Shown: positions 32,237 to 41,241, numbered from the stretch's first letter. The stretch is DNA of 64,000 nt from Ga0077560 sp046330395 (GCA_046330395.1 JAXLSS010000012.1:1-64000); one strand, 5' to 3'. A program made the numbers and translations. Notes: a model not told the origin generated them from the sequence alone.

Positions 32237-33667
32237 ATGACCAGTCAACGACGGCGAACCGCCTGGACGTTCGCCATCACCTCACTGGCGCTCGTGATGG
32301 TGACCCTGGACAACCTGGTGGTCACCACCGCGCTGCCGGTGATCAAGCGGGAGCTCGGCGCCTCCCTGGAATCGCTGGAATGGACCGTCAACGCCTACAC
32401 GCTCACGTTCGCCGTGCTGCTGCTCACCGGGGCGGCGCTGGGCGACCGGTTCGGGCGACGCCGCATGTTCGTGGCGGGGCTGGGGATCTTCACCGCCGCC
32501 TCCGCCGCGGCCGCCCTGGCGCCGTCGGTTGATGTGCTGATCGCCGCACGCGCCGCGCAGGGACTGGGCGGCGCCATCGTGACCCCCCTCACCCTCACCC
32601 TGCTGTCGGCGGCGGTGCCGCCGGAGCGTCGCGGCCTGGCGCTGGGCGCCTGGGGCGGCGTGGGCGGCCTGGCCGTGGCCCTCGGCCCCCTCGTGGGCGG
32701 CGCCGTGGTGAACGGGCTGTCCTGGCAGTGGATCTTCTGGCTCAACGTGCCCATCGGCGTGCTGCTGATCCCGCTCGCCTGGCGGGGACTCACCGAGAGC
32801 CGCGGGCCCAACGAGCGGCTCGACCTGCCCGGTCTGGCGCTGGCCAGCACCGGCCTGTTCGGGGTGGTGTGGGGCCTGGTGCGCGGCAACGCGCACGGCT
32901 GGAGCAGCCCGGAGATCGTGAGCGCCCTGGGCATCGGCACCGCGCTGGTGGCCGGGTTCGTGGCCTGGGAGCTGCGCGCCCCGGCGCCCATGCTACCCAT
33001 GCGGTTCTTCCGCCAGCCGCGGTTCGCACTGGCCAACGTGGCCTCGCTGTTCATGTTCTTCGGGATGTTCGGGTCGGTGTTCCTGCTGGCCCAGTTCTTC
33101 CAGGTGGTGCAGGGCGACTCGCCGCTGATGGCGGGCCTGCGCATCCTCCCGTGGACCGCCATGCCCATCGTGGTGGCGCCCATCGCGGGAGCCCTGTCCG
33201 ACCGCATCCCCGGCCCGCGCATCATGGGCACGGGCCTCGCCCTCCAGGCCGCCGGCCTGGCGTGGCTGGCCGCGGTGAGCGCACCCGGGGTGCCGTACGC
33301 CCGTCTGGTGCTGCCGTTCGTGCTGTCCGGCACCGGCATGGCGCTGTTCTTCGCGCCGGTGGCCAACGTGATCCTCAGCTCAGTGCGCAGCGTGGAGGAA
33401 GGGCAGGCCTCGGGCGCCAACAACGCCATCCGCGAGCTGGGCGGCGTGTTCGGCGTGGCGATCCTGGCGTCGATCTTCGCGGCGCGGGGCGGCTACGCCA
33501 CCCCCGCCAGCTTCGTCGACGGCATGACGGCCGCGGTGTGGGTGGGCGCCGCGGTGGTGGCCGCCGGAGCCGTTGTGGCGGTCCTCATCCCGGTGCGTCG
33601 CCGGCCGGTCGCCGCCCACGTGGGCGCGCCCAGCCTGAGGGCGGCCTCCGAGGGCGCGGCCTCCTGA
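32237..33667 (+). CDS. MFS drug efflux transporter, DHA2 family
   Basis: The protein has about 476 residues with roughly fourteen hydrophobic helices, the DHA2 (QacA/EmrB) number. TLDNLVVTTALPVI in helix 1 and GAALGDRFGRRRMFVAG (motif A) are diagnostic, and a motif C-like glycine-rich helix follows. ATG 32237 has AAGGG nine bases upstream; ATG 32228 is a possible alternative. It exports drugs or toxic metabolites in exchange for protons. TetR upstream on the same strand with a shared half-site makes an inducible efflux module. Substrate is unknown. Confidence 0.92.
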   Translation: MTSQRRRTAWTFAITSLALVMVTLDNLVVTTALPVIKRELGASLESLEWTVNAYTLTFAVLLLTGAALGDRFGRRRMFVAGLGIFTAASAAAALAPSVDVLIAARAAQGLGGAIVTPLTLTLLSAAVPPERRGLALGAWGGVGGLAVALGPLVGGAVVNGLSWQWIFWLNVPIGVLLIPLAWRGLTESRGPNERLDLPGLALASTGLFGVVWGLVRGNAHGWSSPEIVSALGIGTALVAGFVAWELRAPAPMLPMRFFRQPRFALANVASLFMFFGMFGSVFLLAQFFQVVQGDSPLMAGLRILPWTAMPIVVAPIAGALSDRIPGPRIMGTGLALQAAGLAWLAAVSAPGVPYARLVLPFVLSGTGMALFFAPVANVILSSVRSVEEGQASGANNAIRELGGVFGVAILASIFAARGGYATPASFVDGMTAAVWVGAAVVAAGAVVAVLIPVRRRPVAAHVGAPSLRAASEGAAS

Positions 33668-33807
33668 GGGGTGGTGGGTGGGCCGCCGGTAGCCTCGGGC
33701 GCCCCGCCCGTGGTCCCTTGGGTGTGCGACGCACCGGCCGCGGGAACAGGTGTGGAGTTAGGCGTGCACCGTTGCCCCCATCCCTCCACGACGGCGAGAA
33801 TCGGACG

Positions 33808-35250
33808 ATGACCACCATCACCGACCGCGGCCTCCCCGCCCACTGGCCCGGCGGCGAGACGATGAGCGGGCCCGACGTCACCGTGCGGGAGGTGCTGCGC
33901 GGCGGGGTGCTGGCCACGCTGCCCTCCGCCACCTTCCACGAGGTGGGCGCGGCGGTCACCGCGGCCGCCGGCTGCGAGATGCCGTCCGCCGGGGAGCGGG
34001 CGGAGATCCTGGACGAGACGGTGCGCCGCATCCGCGCCGCGCGCGAGGACTTCGCGCGCGTCATCGCCCTGGAGGCCGGCAAGCCCATCGCGACCGCCCG
34101 GGGCGAGGTGGACCGCTGCCTGGACACGCTCACCCACAGCGCCATCCAGGCACGCACCCTGACCGGTGAGATGGTGCCCATGGGTGTCACCGCGGCCGGC
34201 CGGGGCGCAATCGGCATGGTCCTGCGGGAGCCCATCGGCGTGGTGGGCGCCATCAGCCCGTTCAACTTCCCGCTCAACCTGGTGGCCCACAAGCTGGGGC
34301 CCGCCATCGCCGCCGGCTGCCCGGTGGTGCTGAAACCCGCGCACCAGACGCCGTTGTCGGCCCTGGGCCTGGCCGACGCCCTGCGCGCGGCGGGCCTGCC
34401 CGAGGACGCCCTGCACGTGGTGATCGGCAGCGCCGACACGGGAACGGCGCTGGTGGAGCACCCCGCCGTGAAGCTGGTGTCGTTCACGGGCAGCAACCCG
34501 GTGGGACGCGGCATCCAGACGCGGGTGCCCCACAAGCGGGTGCTGCTGGAGATGGGCAACGCCACCCCCGTGATCGTCGCCGCCGACGCCGACCTGGCGG
34601 ACGCCGCGCGCCGGGTGGCGCGGTCCGGCTACACCCACGCCGGCCAGTCGTGCGTGAGCGTGCAGCGGGTGTACGTGGAGCGGGCCGTGCACGGCCGCTT
34701 CATGGAGCTCCTCACCGCCGAGGTGGCGCAGCTGGTGAGCGGCGACCCGCTGGACGAGCGCACCGACGTGGGGCCTCAGATCGACGTGGACGCCACGGAA
34801 CGCACGCTGGAGTGGATCGAGGAGGCCATCACGGGCGGGGCCCGCGCGGCCATCCGGGGGCGCGTGGTGGACGGCGTGCTCACCCCGACGCTCCTGGACG
34901 ACCTGCCGGAGGGGTGCCGCATCTCCACGCAGGAGGTGTTCGGCCCCGTGGTGGCCGTCGCCGCGGTGCCCGACCTGGACGATGCCGTGCGGCGCGCCAA
35001 CGCCACGCCCCTGGGACTGCAGGCCGGCATCTTCACCGCCCGGGTGGGCGACGCCATCGCGATGTCACGCCGCCTGCACTTCGGCGGGGTGCTCATCAAC
35101 GAGACGCCCACCTTCCGCACCGACCAGATGCCGTACGGCGGCGAGGGCGAGAGCGGCAACACGCGCGAGGGGCCGGCGTACGCGGTGCACGAGATGACCG
35201 TGCCCAAGCTGGTGGTGATCCGGCTGCCGGAGGGCTCGCGGGGCTCCTAG
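33808..35250 (+). CDS. Aldehyde dehydrogenase family protein
   Basis: The protein has 480 residues. ISPFNFPLNLVAHK, the NAD loop FTGSNPVGR, catalytic E248 in LLEMGN and nucleophile C282 in AGQSCVSV, then EVFGPVVAV, are intact ALDH motifs. It oxidises aldehydes to acids with NAD(P). The first 17 residues (MTTITDRGLPAHWPGG) are unusual. It stands alone with its own promoter region (140 bases) and terminator (35253-35280). The motif order resembles glyceraldehyde-3-phosphate or succinate-semialdehyde types, but the substrate cannot be fixed. Confidence 0.92.
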   Translation: MTTITDRGLPAHWPGGETMSGPDVTVREVLRGGVLATLPSATFHEVGAAVTAAAGCEMPSAGERAEILDETVRRIRAAREDFARVIALEAGKPIATARGEVDRCLDTLTHSAIQARTLTGEMVPMGVTAAGRGAIGMVLREPIGVVGAISPFNFPLNLVAHKLGPAIAAGCPVVLKPAHQTPLSALGLADALRAAGLPEDALHVVIGSADTGTALVEHPAVKLVSFTGSNPVGRGIQTRVPHKRVLLEMGNATPVIVAADADLADAARRVARSGYTHAGQSCVSVQRVYVERAVHGRFMELLTAEVAQLVSGDPLDERTDVGPQIDVDATERTLEWIEEAITGGARAAIRGRVVDGVLTPTLLDDLPEGCRISTQEVFGPVVAVAAVPDLDDAVRRANATPLGLQAGIFTARVGDAIAMSRRLHFGGVLINETPTFRTDQMPYGGEGESGNTREGPAYAVHEMTVPKLVVIRLPEGSRGS

Positions 35251-35252
35251 GC

Positions 35253-35280
35253 CGGGCACTAGAGGATCCTCCAGTGCCCG
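35253..35280 (+). terminator. Hairpin terminator after the aldehyde dehydrogenase
   Basis: CGGGCACT pairs perfectly with AGTGCCCG around an inner AGGATCCT palindrome, two bases after the stop. There is no U-tract. Confidence 0.7.
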
Positions 35281-35401
35281 TGCGGCGGGCGGGGGGTCCC
35301 ACCGATATCCAGGGTGTCGCCGCCTCGGCTCCCGTGATCACGGGTCGTCCGGGGCGACCAGCACGGCCGCGCCGCGGCCCGCCACGGAGGTACGCCCACC
35401 C

Positions 35402-36011
35402 ATGTCGTTCAAGCTGCTCACCCGCACCCGCAGCGTGCTGATGGCCACCTCGGTGGCCGCGCTGGCCGTGCCGGCCATCGCGTCGGCGGCGTGCCCGACG
35501 GTCGCGACCTCGAAGGTGTTCACGCCCTGGGGCGACTCCGCGTCCTACAGCCTGCTGGCGGGCGGCACCTTCGAATCGGCGACGACCGGCTGGACCATGT
35601 CGAACGCCGCCGTCACCACCGGCAACGAGCCCTGGAAGGTGGCCGGATCCACCAACTCCAGGTCGCTGGTCGTGAAGGCCGGCGGCTCGGTCGCAAGCCC
35701 GTGGTTCTGTGTGGGGTACGAGAACCCCACGTTCCGGTTCTTCGCCCACCGCACCAGCGGCACCTGGGGCGGGGTGTACTACCGGGTGCGCTGGTACGAC
35801 GCGTCGGGTGTGATGCAGACCACCACCCTGGGGTACAGCGAGGCGGCCACGTTCGCGTCGTGGGCACCGTCCGGGGTGCTGCCCCTGGGCAGCAGCCTGC
35901 CGCTGTGGCAGGGGGCGCAGACGCTGCGCGCCCAGCTCGTGCTGGACGTGATGGCGGGCGGCTCGGACATGGCCTTCGACGACGTGTTCGTCGACCCGTA
36001 CATGCGCCTAG
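35402..36011 (+). CDS. Secreted protein, first of a tandem paralog pair (frameshifted stop)
   Basis: A signal peptide (VLMATSVAALAVPAIASA) is followed by an approximately 170-residue domain that begins like a carbohydrate-binding jelly roll (GGTFESATTGWTMSNAA), with single Cys residues in AACPTV and WFCVGY that could pair. It ends DVFVDPYMR, exactly where the downstream paralog ends DIYIDPYMRS and stops. Here one extra C at 36007-36008 shifts the TAG (36009-36011), so the frame reads on to 36895 through the second gene. The natural end is taken as 36011. GGAGG lies eleven bases before ATG 35402. Function is unknown, but export is clear. Confidence 0.72.
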
Positions 36012-36044
36012 CGCCACCCCCGCCCATTCTCCCGCGCCCCGGGT

Positions 36045-36058
36045 CCCCGGATCCGGGG
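36045..36058 (+). terminator. GC-rich palindrome between the tandem paralogs
   Basis: CCCCGG-AT-CCGGGG can form a six-base hairpin between the two paralog genes. It may terminate or attenuate the first transcript; no U-tract is present. Confidence 0.35.
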
Positions 36059-36089
36059 GCGCACCCGTCTTCGGCCCGTCAGGAGAGGC

Positions 36090-36707
36090 ATGCCGTCGCC
36101 CAACCTCACCACCCGCATCCGCACCGCCGTGATCGCCGCCGCGGTGGCCGCACTGGCCGTCCCCGCGATGGGGTCGGCCGCATCCTGTCCGGCCGCCACA
36201 TCCAGCTCGCGAGCGTTCCTGCCCTGGCTGGACCTGGGGTCCTACGCGCTGGTGAGCGGCGGCAGCTTCGAATCGGGCACGCCCGGATGGGCCCTCACCA
36301 ACGCCGCCGTGGGCACGGGCAACGAGCCGTGGAAGACGGCCGGGGCCGCCGACAGCAAGGCGCTGTACGTCAAGGCCGGCGGCCAGGCCGTGACCCCATG
36401 GTTCTGCGTGGACTACAGCCAGCCCACGTTCCGCCTCTTCGCACGCCGCACCAGCGGCCTGCTGGGGGGCGTCACCTACCGGGTGCGCTGGTACGACTCG
36501 GGCGGCCGCCTGCAGACCACCACGCTGGGCTACAGCGACGCCCTGCTGTTCTCCGGCTGGCAGCCCACCGCCGTGCTGCCGCTGGGCCTGGTGCTGCCGC
36601 TGTGGCAGTCCGGTGGTACGCTGCGCACGCAGCTGGTGCTGGACGTGTCGCCGGGCGCCGACATGGCCTTCGACGACATCTACATCGACCCGTACATGCG
36701 CAGCTAA
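36090..36707 (+). CDS. Secreted protein, second tandem paralog
   Basis: The protein has 205 residues from ATG 36090 with AGGAG five bases upstream. Signal peptide: AVIAAAVAALAVPAMGSAA. The mature domain parallels the first copy throughout: GGSFESGTPGWALTNAAV, NEPWKTAG, WFCVDYSQPTFRLFARRTSG, VTYRVRWYDSGGRLQTTTLG and DIYIDPYMRS. Two Cys are kept. The opening resembles the N-terminal strand of CBM-like jelly rolls. No enzyme motif is present. The copies look about 60% identical, so the duplication is not recent. The terminator at 36723-36748 follows. Confidence 0.8.
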   Translation: MPSPNLTTRIRTAVIAAAVAALAVPAMGSAASCPAATSSSRAFLPWLDLGSYALVSGGSFESGTPGWALTNAAVGTGNEPWKTAGAADSKALYVKAGGQAVTPWFCVDYSQPTFRLFARRTSGLLGGVTYRVRWYDSGGRLQTTTLGYSDALLFSGWQPTAVLPLGLVLPLWQSGGTLRTQLVLDVSPGADMAFDDIYIDPYMRS

Positions 36708-36722
36708 CGCGGGGTTTTCCTT

Positions 36723-36748
36723 ACCCCCGGGGGCTCAGGCCCGGGGGT
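36723..36748 (+). terminator. Hairpin terminator of the paralog pair
   Basis: ACCCCCGGG pairs with CCCGGGGGT around an eight-base loop, 16 bases after the stop codon. No U-tract follows. Confidence 0.65.
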
Positions 36749-36917
36749 TGCGCGGTCGATACCAATGGGGTCGCTCCATGGCGACGCCGTCGGAGAGGCG
36801 GCATGCACACCCAGGGGCTCCCGTGCGAACACCGCCCCGCCGGCACCCGGACGCCACCGCACCCGCGGCGGGCCCCGGACCTCCACCCATCCTGATCCCG
36901 ACCCACACCCACCCATC
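36749..36917 (+). other. Spacer upstream of the GGDEF/HD-GYP gene
   Basis: This 169-base stretch must contain the promoter of the following gene. No convincing -10/-35 pair or ribosome-binding site was seen. Confidence 0.3.
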
Positions 36918-39212
36918 ATGCTCGACGAGCTGAGGGACGACGCCGAGCAGCTGCTGGAGGACTCCTGGGCGCTGCGGTCGCGGCTGGTTCAGCGGCGTGA
37001 GCTGATCGCCGAGGGGCTGGTGGGCGCCGCGTTCGTGGGCGTGGCCGCCGCGCTGTGGCGCACCTCCCACACCGCCGTCGCGCCGGGTCTCGCCGCCCTG
37101 CTGGTGGTGGTGCTGGCCGTGCTGTCGCGCATCCGTTTCCCGGTGGGCGTGGGCTCGGTCGCCCCCACGCAGCTGGTGCTGGTGCCCATGCTGCTGATGC
37201 TGCCGCCCGGCGCCGTGCCGCTGCTGGCCGCAGGCGGCCTGGTGCTGGGCGCGCTGGGCGCCCTGGCACGACGCCGCACGCAACCCGAGCGGGTGCTGTT
37301 CGCGCTGGGCGACGCCTGGTACACGGTGGGCCCCGCGGCCGTGCTGGTGGGCGCCGGGTTCGCCGGCGGCCACATCCCGGACGCCGACCTGCTGCTGGCG
37401 GCCTTCGCCGCCGGCGCCGTGGCCGACCTGCTGGCCAGCACGGTGCGCGAGGCGGCGGCCCTGGGCGTGGCCCCCGAGCTGCAGATGCGGGTGATCGCGC
37501 TGGCCTGGGTGGCCGACGCGTGCCTGGCCCCGGTGGGGCTGCTGGCCGCCGCGGCAGCCCTGCAGCGCTGGGTGGCCGTGTTGCTGGTGGTGCCCGCCGC
37601 CCTGCTGCTGTGGCTCCTGGCACGTGACCGGGACGCCCGCATCGAGGAGGCGCAGCGCCGCCTGGAGCTGGTGGCCCACGAACGCGCCCGCCTGCAGCTC
37701 GCCGTGCGCCGCATGGGCGAGGCCTTCGGGGCGCGGCTCAACCTGGACGAGCTTCTGGACATCGTGCTGCGCGGCTCGGTGGAGGCCCTGGACGCCGAGG
37801 GCGGCCGTCTGGTGCTGCAGACCCCTGACGGGGAACGCATGGTGGCGCACGCCGCCGACGGCCTGCGGGCGGCGCTGAAGGCGGCGGCCGCGCAGGCCGC
37901 GGACGGGCCCGCGCAGGCCCACCGGGGTGACGTGTACGCCCTGGCCGTGCCGCTGCCCGCGCGCATGCCCGACGGACCCCGCGGCGTCATCAGCCTGGCC
38001 CGCTCCACGCGCGGGTTCGGCGACGACGAGGTGGCCCTGCTCACCGAGCTCGCCGGCCGCGCCGGCACGGCCGCCGGGGAGATCGTGACCCACGAGCGGA
38101 TGCGCCACGAGGTCACCACCGACGCCCTCACCGGCCTGGGCAACCGCCGCCGGCTGCGCGTGGACCTGGACCGGGTGCTGCGGCTGGGCGAGGACCACCC
38201 CACCCTGCTGCTGGTGTTCGACCTGGACGGCTTCAAGGTCTACAACGACACCTTCGGGCACATGGCGGGCGACGCGCTGCTGACCCGGCTGGGAGGGCAC
38301 CTGGAGCGCGCGGTGGCCGAGGTGGGCACCGCCTACCGCCTGGGTGGCGACGAGTTCTGCGCCCTCATCGAGGTGCGCGGCGACGGGCTGGACGCCGTCA
38401 TCGCCGCCGCGGAGGCCGCGCTGACCGAGACCGGCGAGGGGTTCCGCGTGCACGCCTCCTACGGCGCCGTGCTGCTGCCCCACGAGGCCCAGACGCCCGA
38501 GCAGGCCCTGGGTCGCGCCGACGAGCGGATGTACGCCAAGAAGGCGGGCCGCGCGTCCGGCGCCCGCGAGCAGGCCATCCGCGTGCTGCGCAACGCCGTG
38601 CGCGCGCGCCGCGCCGACCTGGACACCCACTCCGGCGTGGTGGCCGACCTGGGCGCCGCGGTGGCGCAGCGGCTGGGCCTGGACCCGGAGGAACGCGAGG
38701 AGGTGGTGCGCGCCGCCGAACTCCACAACGTGGGCATGGTGGGCATCCCCGACACCATCCTCGCCAAGCCGGGCCCGCTGGACCCGGAGGAGTGGCGGTT
38801 CATCCGCCAGCACACCGTGCTGGGCGAGCGCATCCTCAACGCGGCGCCCGCGCTGCGCCCCCTCGCGCCGCTGGTGCGCGCCTGCCACGAGCGCTGGGAC
38901 GGCCACGGCTACCCCGACCGGCTCGCCGGCGAGGACATCCCGCTGGGGGCCCGCATCATCGCCGCCTGCGAGGCCTACGTGGCCATGACCACCCCCGGGT
39001 GGCACCGTGCGGCGATGGACCCGGAGACGGCGCGGCGGGAACTGCGCACCGGCGCCGGCACGCAGTTCGACCCCCGCATCGTGGACGCCCTGCTGGCCGA
39101 GCTGGCTGCCGGCGGGATCGGGATGGCCGAGCCGGCCACGGAGGTCCCCACCTCACGCCAGATCGGCGACCGGGTGCGCGGGCTGCTGGCCGGCCGCGCC
39201 CCGGCGGCCTGA
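36918..39212 (+). CDS. Membrane GGDEF protein with degenerate HD-GYP domain
   Basis: The protein has 764 residues. Five to six hydrophobic helices fill residues 30-235, a GAF-like domain follows (about 265-385), then GGDEF (about 395-550) with intact RLGGDEF (GGDEF from residue 476), and a C-terminal HD-GYP region (about 560-750). The I-site RxxD is absent. In the HD-GYP domain the HD pair reads H603-N604 (LHNVGMVGIPD instead of LHDIGK) and Lys of GK is Met; H657 and GYP 664-666 (HERWDGHGYP) remain. Loss of the metal-binding Asp should cripple phosphodiesterase activity. The protein probably makes c-di-GMP and uses HD-GYP as a sensor or partner domain. Confidence 0.88.
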   Translation: MLDELRDDAEQLLEDSWALRSRLVQRRELIAEGLVGAAFVGVAAALWRTSHTAVAPGLAALLVVVLAVLSRIRFPVGVGSVAPTQLVLVPMLLMLPPGAVPLLAAGGLVLGALGALARRRTQPERVLFALGDAWYTVGPAAVLVGAGFAGGHIPDADLLLAAFAAGAVADLLASTVREAAALGVAPELQMRVIALAWVADACLAPVGLLAAAAALQRWVAVLLVVPAALLLWLLARDRDARIEEAQRRLELVAHERARLQLAVRRMGEAFGARLNLDELLDIVLRGSVEALDAEGGRLVLQTPDGERMVAHAADGLRAALKAAAAQAADGPAQAHRGDVYALAVPLPARMPDGPRGVISLARSTRGFGDDEVALLTELAGRAGTAAGEIVTHERMRHEVTTDALTGLGNRRRLRVDLDRVLRLGEDHPTLLLVFDLDGFKVYNDTFGHMAGDALLTRLGGHLERAVAEVGTAYRLGGDEFCALIEVRGDGLDAVIAAAEAALTETGEGFRVHASYGAVLLPHEAQTPEQALGRADERMYAKKAGRASGAREQAIRVLRNAVRARRADLDTHSGVVADLGAAVAQRLGLDPEEREEVVRAAELHNVGMVGIPDTILAKPGPLDPEEWRFIRQHTVLGERILNAAPALRPLAPLVRACHERWDGHGYPDRLAGEDIPLGARIIAACEAYVAMTTPGWHRAAMDPETARRELRTGAGTQFDPRIVDALLAELAAGGIGMAEPATEVPTSRQIGDRVRGLLAGRAPAA

Positions 39213-39237
39213 GCTCGCACCCACCGGCCACCGGGCC

Positions 39238-39687
39238 TCAGGCGGGCGCACCGCCGGCGTCCCACAGCGACCGCTCCATCCACACGTGGGGGATCCCCGC
39301 GTCGTCCAACAGCCCCCCGGACGTGCGATACCCCGCTCCCGCATAGAACCGGATGGCCTGGGTCTGGGCGGTGAACCCCAGGCGCCGCGCCCCCGCCTCG
39401 CGGGCGTGGTGCTCGGCGCGCACCAGCAGCGCCCGGCCCACGCCGGTGCCCCGGGCCGCGCTCCGCACGGCCATGCGCCCCAGCTTCCACAGCTCCGGCC
39501 CCCGCAGCAACCGGCACGTGCCCATCAGCGCCCCGTCCACATACGCGGCCAGGTGCACCGCCGTGGCGTCGTGGGCGTCCCGCTCCAGCTCCACGGGAAC
39601 TCCCTGCTCGGCGCAGAACACCTCCTCGCGCAACACCAGCAACGGCTCGATGTCCGCCACGTCCACCACGCGCACCTCCACGCTCAC
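39238..39687 (-). CDS. GNAT family N-acetyltransferase (ElaA-like)
   Basis: The protein has 149 residues from GTG 39687, overlapping the NUDIX stop (GTGA). The GNAT core is visible: LREEVFCAEQGVPVELERD at the start, LGRMAVRSAARGTGVGRALL with the acetyl-CoA loop (R-x2-G-x-G), then AIRFYAGAGYR. The opening matches ElaA-type acetyltransferases. Acceptor unknown. It is second gene of a two-gene operon with the NUDIX hydrolase. Confidence 0.88.
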   Translation of the reverse strand: MSVEVRVVDVADIEPLLVLREEVFCAEQGVPVELERDAHDATAVHLAAYVDGALMGTCRLLRGPELWKLGRMAVRSAARGTGVGRALLVRAEHHAREAGARRLGFTAQTQAIRFYAGAGYRTSGGLLDDAGIPHVWMERSLWDAGGAPA

Positions 39688-40127
39688 TCCGCCTCCCCCA
39701 GGGCCCGGGCCACATGGGCCACGCATTCGCGATCACTCCGGTAGGCCAGGTCGCGTTCGGCCTCCTGCAGCGCCAGCCAGCGGGCCTCGGCCACCTCCAC
39801 GCGCATGGCGGGGTCGATGGCGTCGATCGTCCCATCCACGGCACGCATCAGCCAGAAGCGCACCCGCTTGGCAACCCGCACGCCCTCGTGCACGTAGAAG
39901 TACCGCGACTCCGGCAGCTCCTGGCCCGCCTCGCAACGCAGCCCGGTCTCCTCCCACACCTCGCGCACCGCCGTGTCCACCGCGGGCTCCCCCGGCTCGC
40001 ACGTGCCCTTGGGCAGCGTCCAGTGTCCCTCCGCGCGCCCGGCGGGCCGGATCACCGCCACCCACGGCCGGCCGCCCTCCACGCGCACCACCACCCCGCC
40101 CGCGGATTCGTGGCGCACCGTTCGCAT
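39684..40127 (-). CDS. NUDIX hydrolase
   Basis: The protein has 147 residues. The Nudix box G-x5-E-x7-R-E-x2-E-E-x-G is complete (GTCEPGEPAVDTAVREVWEE then TGL). The N-terminus SAGGVVVRVEG is typical of diadenosine polyphosphate or house-cleaning NUDIX enzymes, and GHWTLPKG precedes the box. ATG 40127 lies eight bases after TAGGCT on the minus strand, so it is probably leaderless. It is divergent from phosphofructokinase and co-transcribed with the GNAT gene. Confidence 0.9.
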   Translation of the reverse strand: MRTVRHESAGGVVVRVEGGRPWVAVIRPAGRAEGHWTLPKGTCEPGEPAVDTAVREVWEETGLRCEAGQELPESRYFYVHEGVRVAKRVRFWLMRAVDGTIDAIDPAMRVEVAEARWLALQEAERDLAYRSDRECVAHVARALGEAE

Positions 40128-40135
40128 GGCCCGGC

Positions 40136-40202
40136 AGCCTACGCCGCCATGTCACATGTCGGCCGGGGGTCCATGAGGGGGCCTTCCCACGACCGGTAGG
40201 AT
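40136..40202. promoter_or_regulatory. Divergent leaderless promoters of NUDIX and phosphofructokinase genes
   Basis: TAGGCT on the minus strand (40141 to 40136) is eight bases before ATG 40127. TAGGAT on the plus strand (40197-40202) is seven bases before ATG 40210. Neither gene has a Shine-Dalgarno sequence. The -35 elements are weak. Confidence 0.55.
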
Positions 40203-40209
40203 CGGATGC

Positions 40210-41241
40210 ATGAGAGTCGGAGTCTTGACCGGAGGCGGGGACTGCCCCGGCCTCAACGCCGTCATCCGCGCCGTGGTGCGCACCGGCATCGCCGGGTACG
40301 GCCACGAGCACGTGGGGTTCCTGCACGGGTGGCGGGGCATCCTGGAACAGGAGACCCGCCCGCTCAACATGCAGACCGTCAGCGGCATCCTGCAGCTGGG
40401 CGGCACCATGCTGCGGAGCAGCCGCACCAACCCGTACAGCCGTGAGCGCGGCCCGGAGGAGGTCGTGAAGGCGGCCGCCGACCAGGGCCTGGACGCCCTC
40501 ATCGCCATCGGCGGCGAGGACACCCTCGGCGTGGCCAACAAGCTGCACACCGACTTCGACTTCCCCGTGGTGGGCGTCCCGAAGACCATCGACAACGACC
40601 TCTCCGGCACCGACGTCACCTTCGGGTTCTGGACGGCCGTGCAGATCGCGGTGGACGCCATCGACCGCCTGCACACCACCGCCGACTCGCACGACCGCGT
40701 GATGGTGGTGGAGGTCATGGGCCGCCACGCCGGGTGGATCGCCCTGGAGTCGGGCATCGCCGGCGGCGCCGACGCCATCCTCATCCCCGAGGTGCCCATG
40801 GCGGTGGAGCGCGTGGCCGAGCTGGTGAAGCGGCGCGAGGCGCGCGGCAAGGAGTTCTCCATCGTGGTGGTGAGCGAGGGCGTGCACTTCACCGACATGG
40901 ACGCCGGCTCCGACGCCCTGGACGAGTTCGGGCACGTGCAGCTGGCCAACCAGGACGTGGGGGCCTACCTGGCCCGCCGCGTCAAGGAGCTCACCGGCAA
41001 GGACTCCCGGGCCGTGGTGCTGGGCCACACCCAGCGCGGCGGCACCCCGCTGGCGTTCGACCGCTCGCTCGCCACCCGCTTCGGCGTGCGCGCCGCGGAG
41101 ATGGTGGCCGAGGGCAAGTTCGGGCGCATGGCCGCACTGGTGGGCAACAAGATCAGCGACGTGCCGTTGGCGGAGGCCGTGGGCACGCTCAAGACCGTGC
41201 CGCCCGAGTACTACGCCAAGGTGATGCCCTTCCTCGGGTGA
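40210..41241 (+). CDS. pfp: 6-phosphofructokinase, predicted pyrophosphate-dependent
   Basis: The protein has 343 residues. MRVGVLTGGGDCPGLNAVIR is the nucleotide/phosphate-binding start. At the two positions that decide the phosphoryl donor it has D104 in IGGEDTLG and K125 in PKTIDNDLSGTD. Pyrophosphate enzymes carry Asp and Lys here; ATP enzymes carry Gly at both. EVMGRHAGWIAL, VSEGVHF and GHTQRGG are the fructose-6-phosphate motifs. It converts fructose-6-phosphate to the 1,6-bisphosphate in glycolysis, probably reversibly. The donor is inferred from these residues, as in actinobacterial pyrophosphate enzymes. Confidence 0.88.
   Translation: MRVGVLTGGGDCPGLNAVIRAVVRTGIAGYGHEHVGFLHGWRGILEQETRPLNMQTVSGILQLGGTMLRSSRTNPYSRERGPEEVVKAAADQGLDALIAIGGEDTLGVANKLHTDFDFPVVGVPKTIDNDLSGTDVTFGFWTAVQIAVDAIDRLHTTADSHDRVMVVEVMGRHAGWIALESGIAGGADAILIPEVPMAVERVAELVKRREARGKEFSIVVVSEGVHFTDMDAGSDALDEFGHVQLANQDVGAYLARRVKELTGKDSRAVVLGHTQRGGTPLAFDRSLATRFGVRAAEMVAEGKFGRMAALVGNKISDVPLAEAVGTLKTVPPEYYAKVMPFLG

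Noticed and set aside
35402..36895. A 497-residue fusion across both secreted paralogs
   Set aside because: The added part is the second paralog read out of frame. Alignment with that paralog places the true end at 36011.
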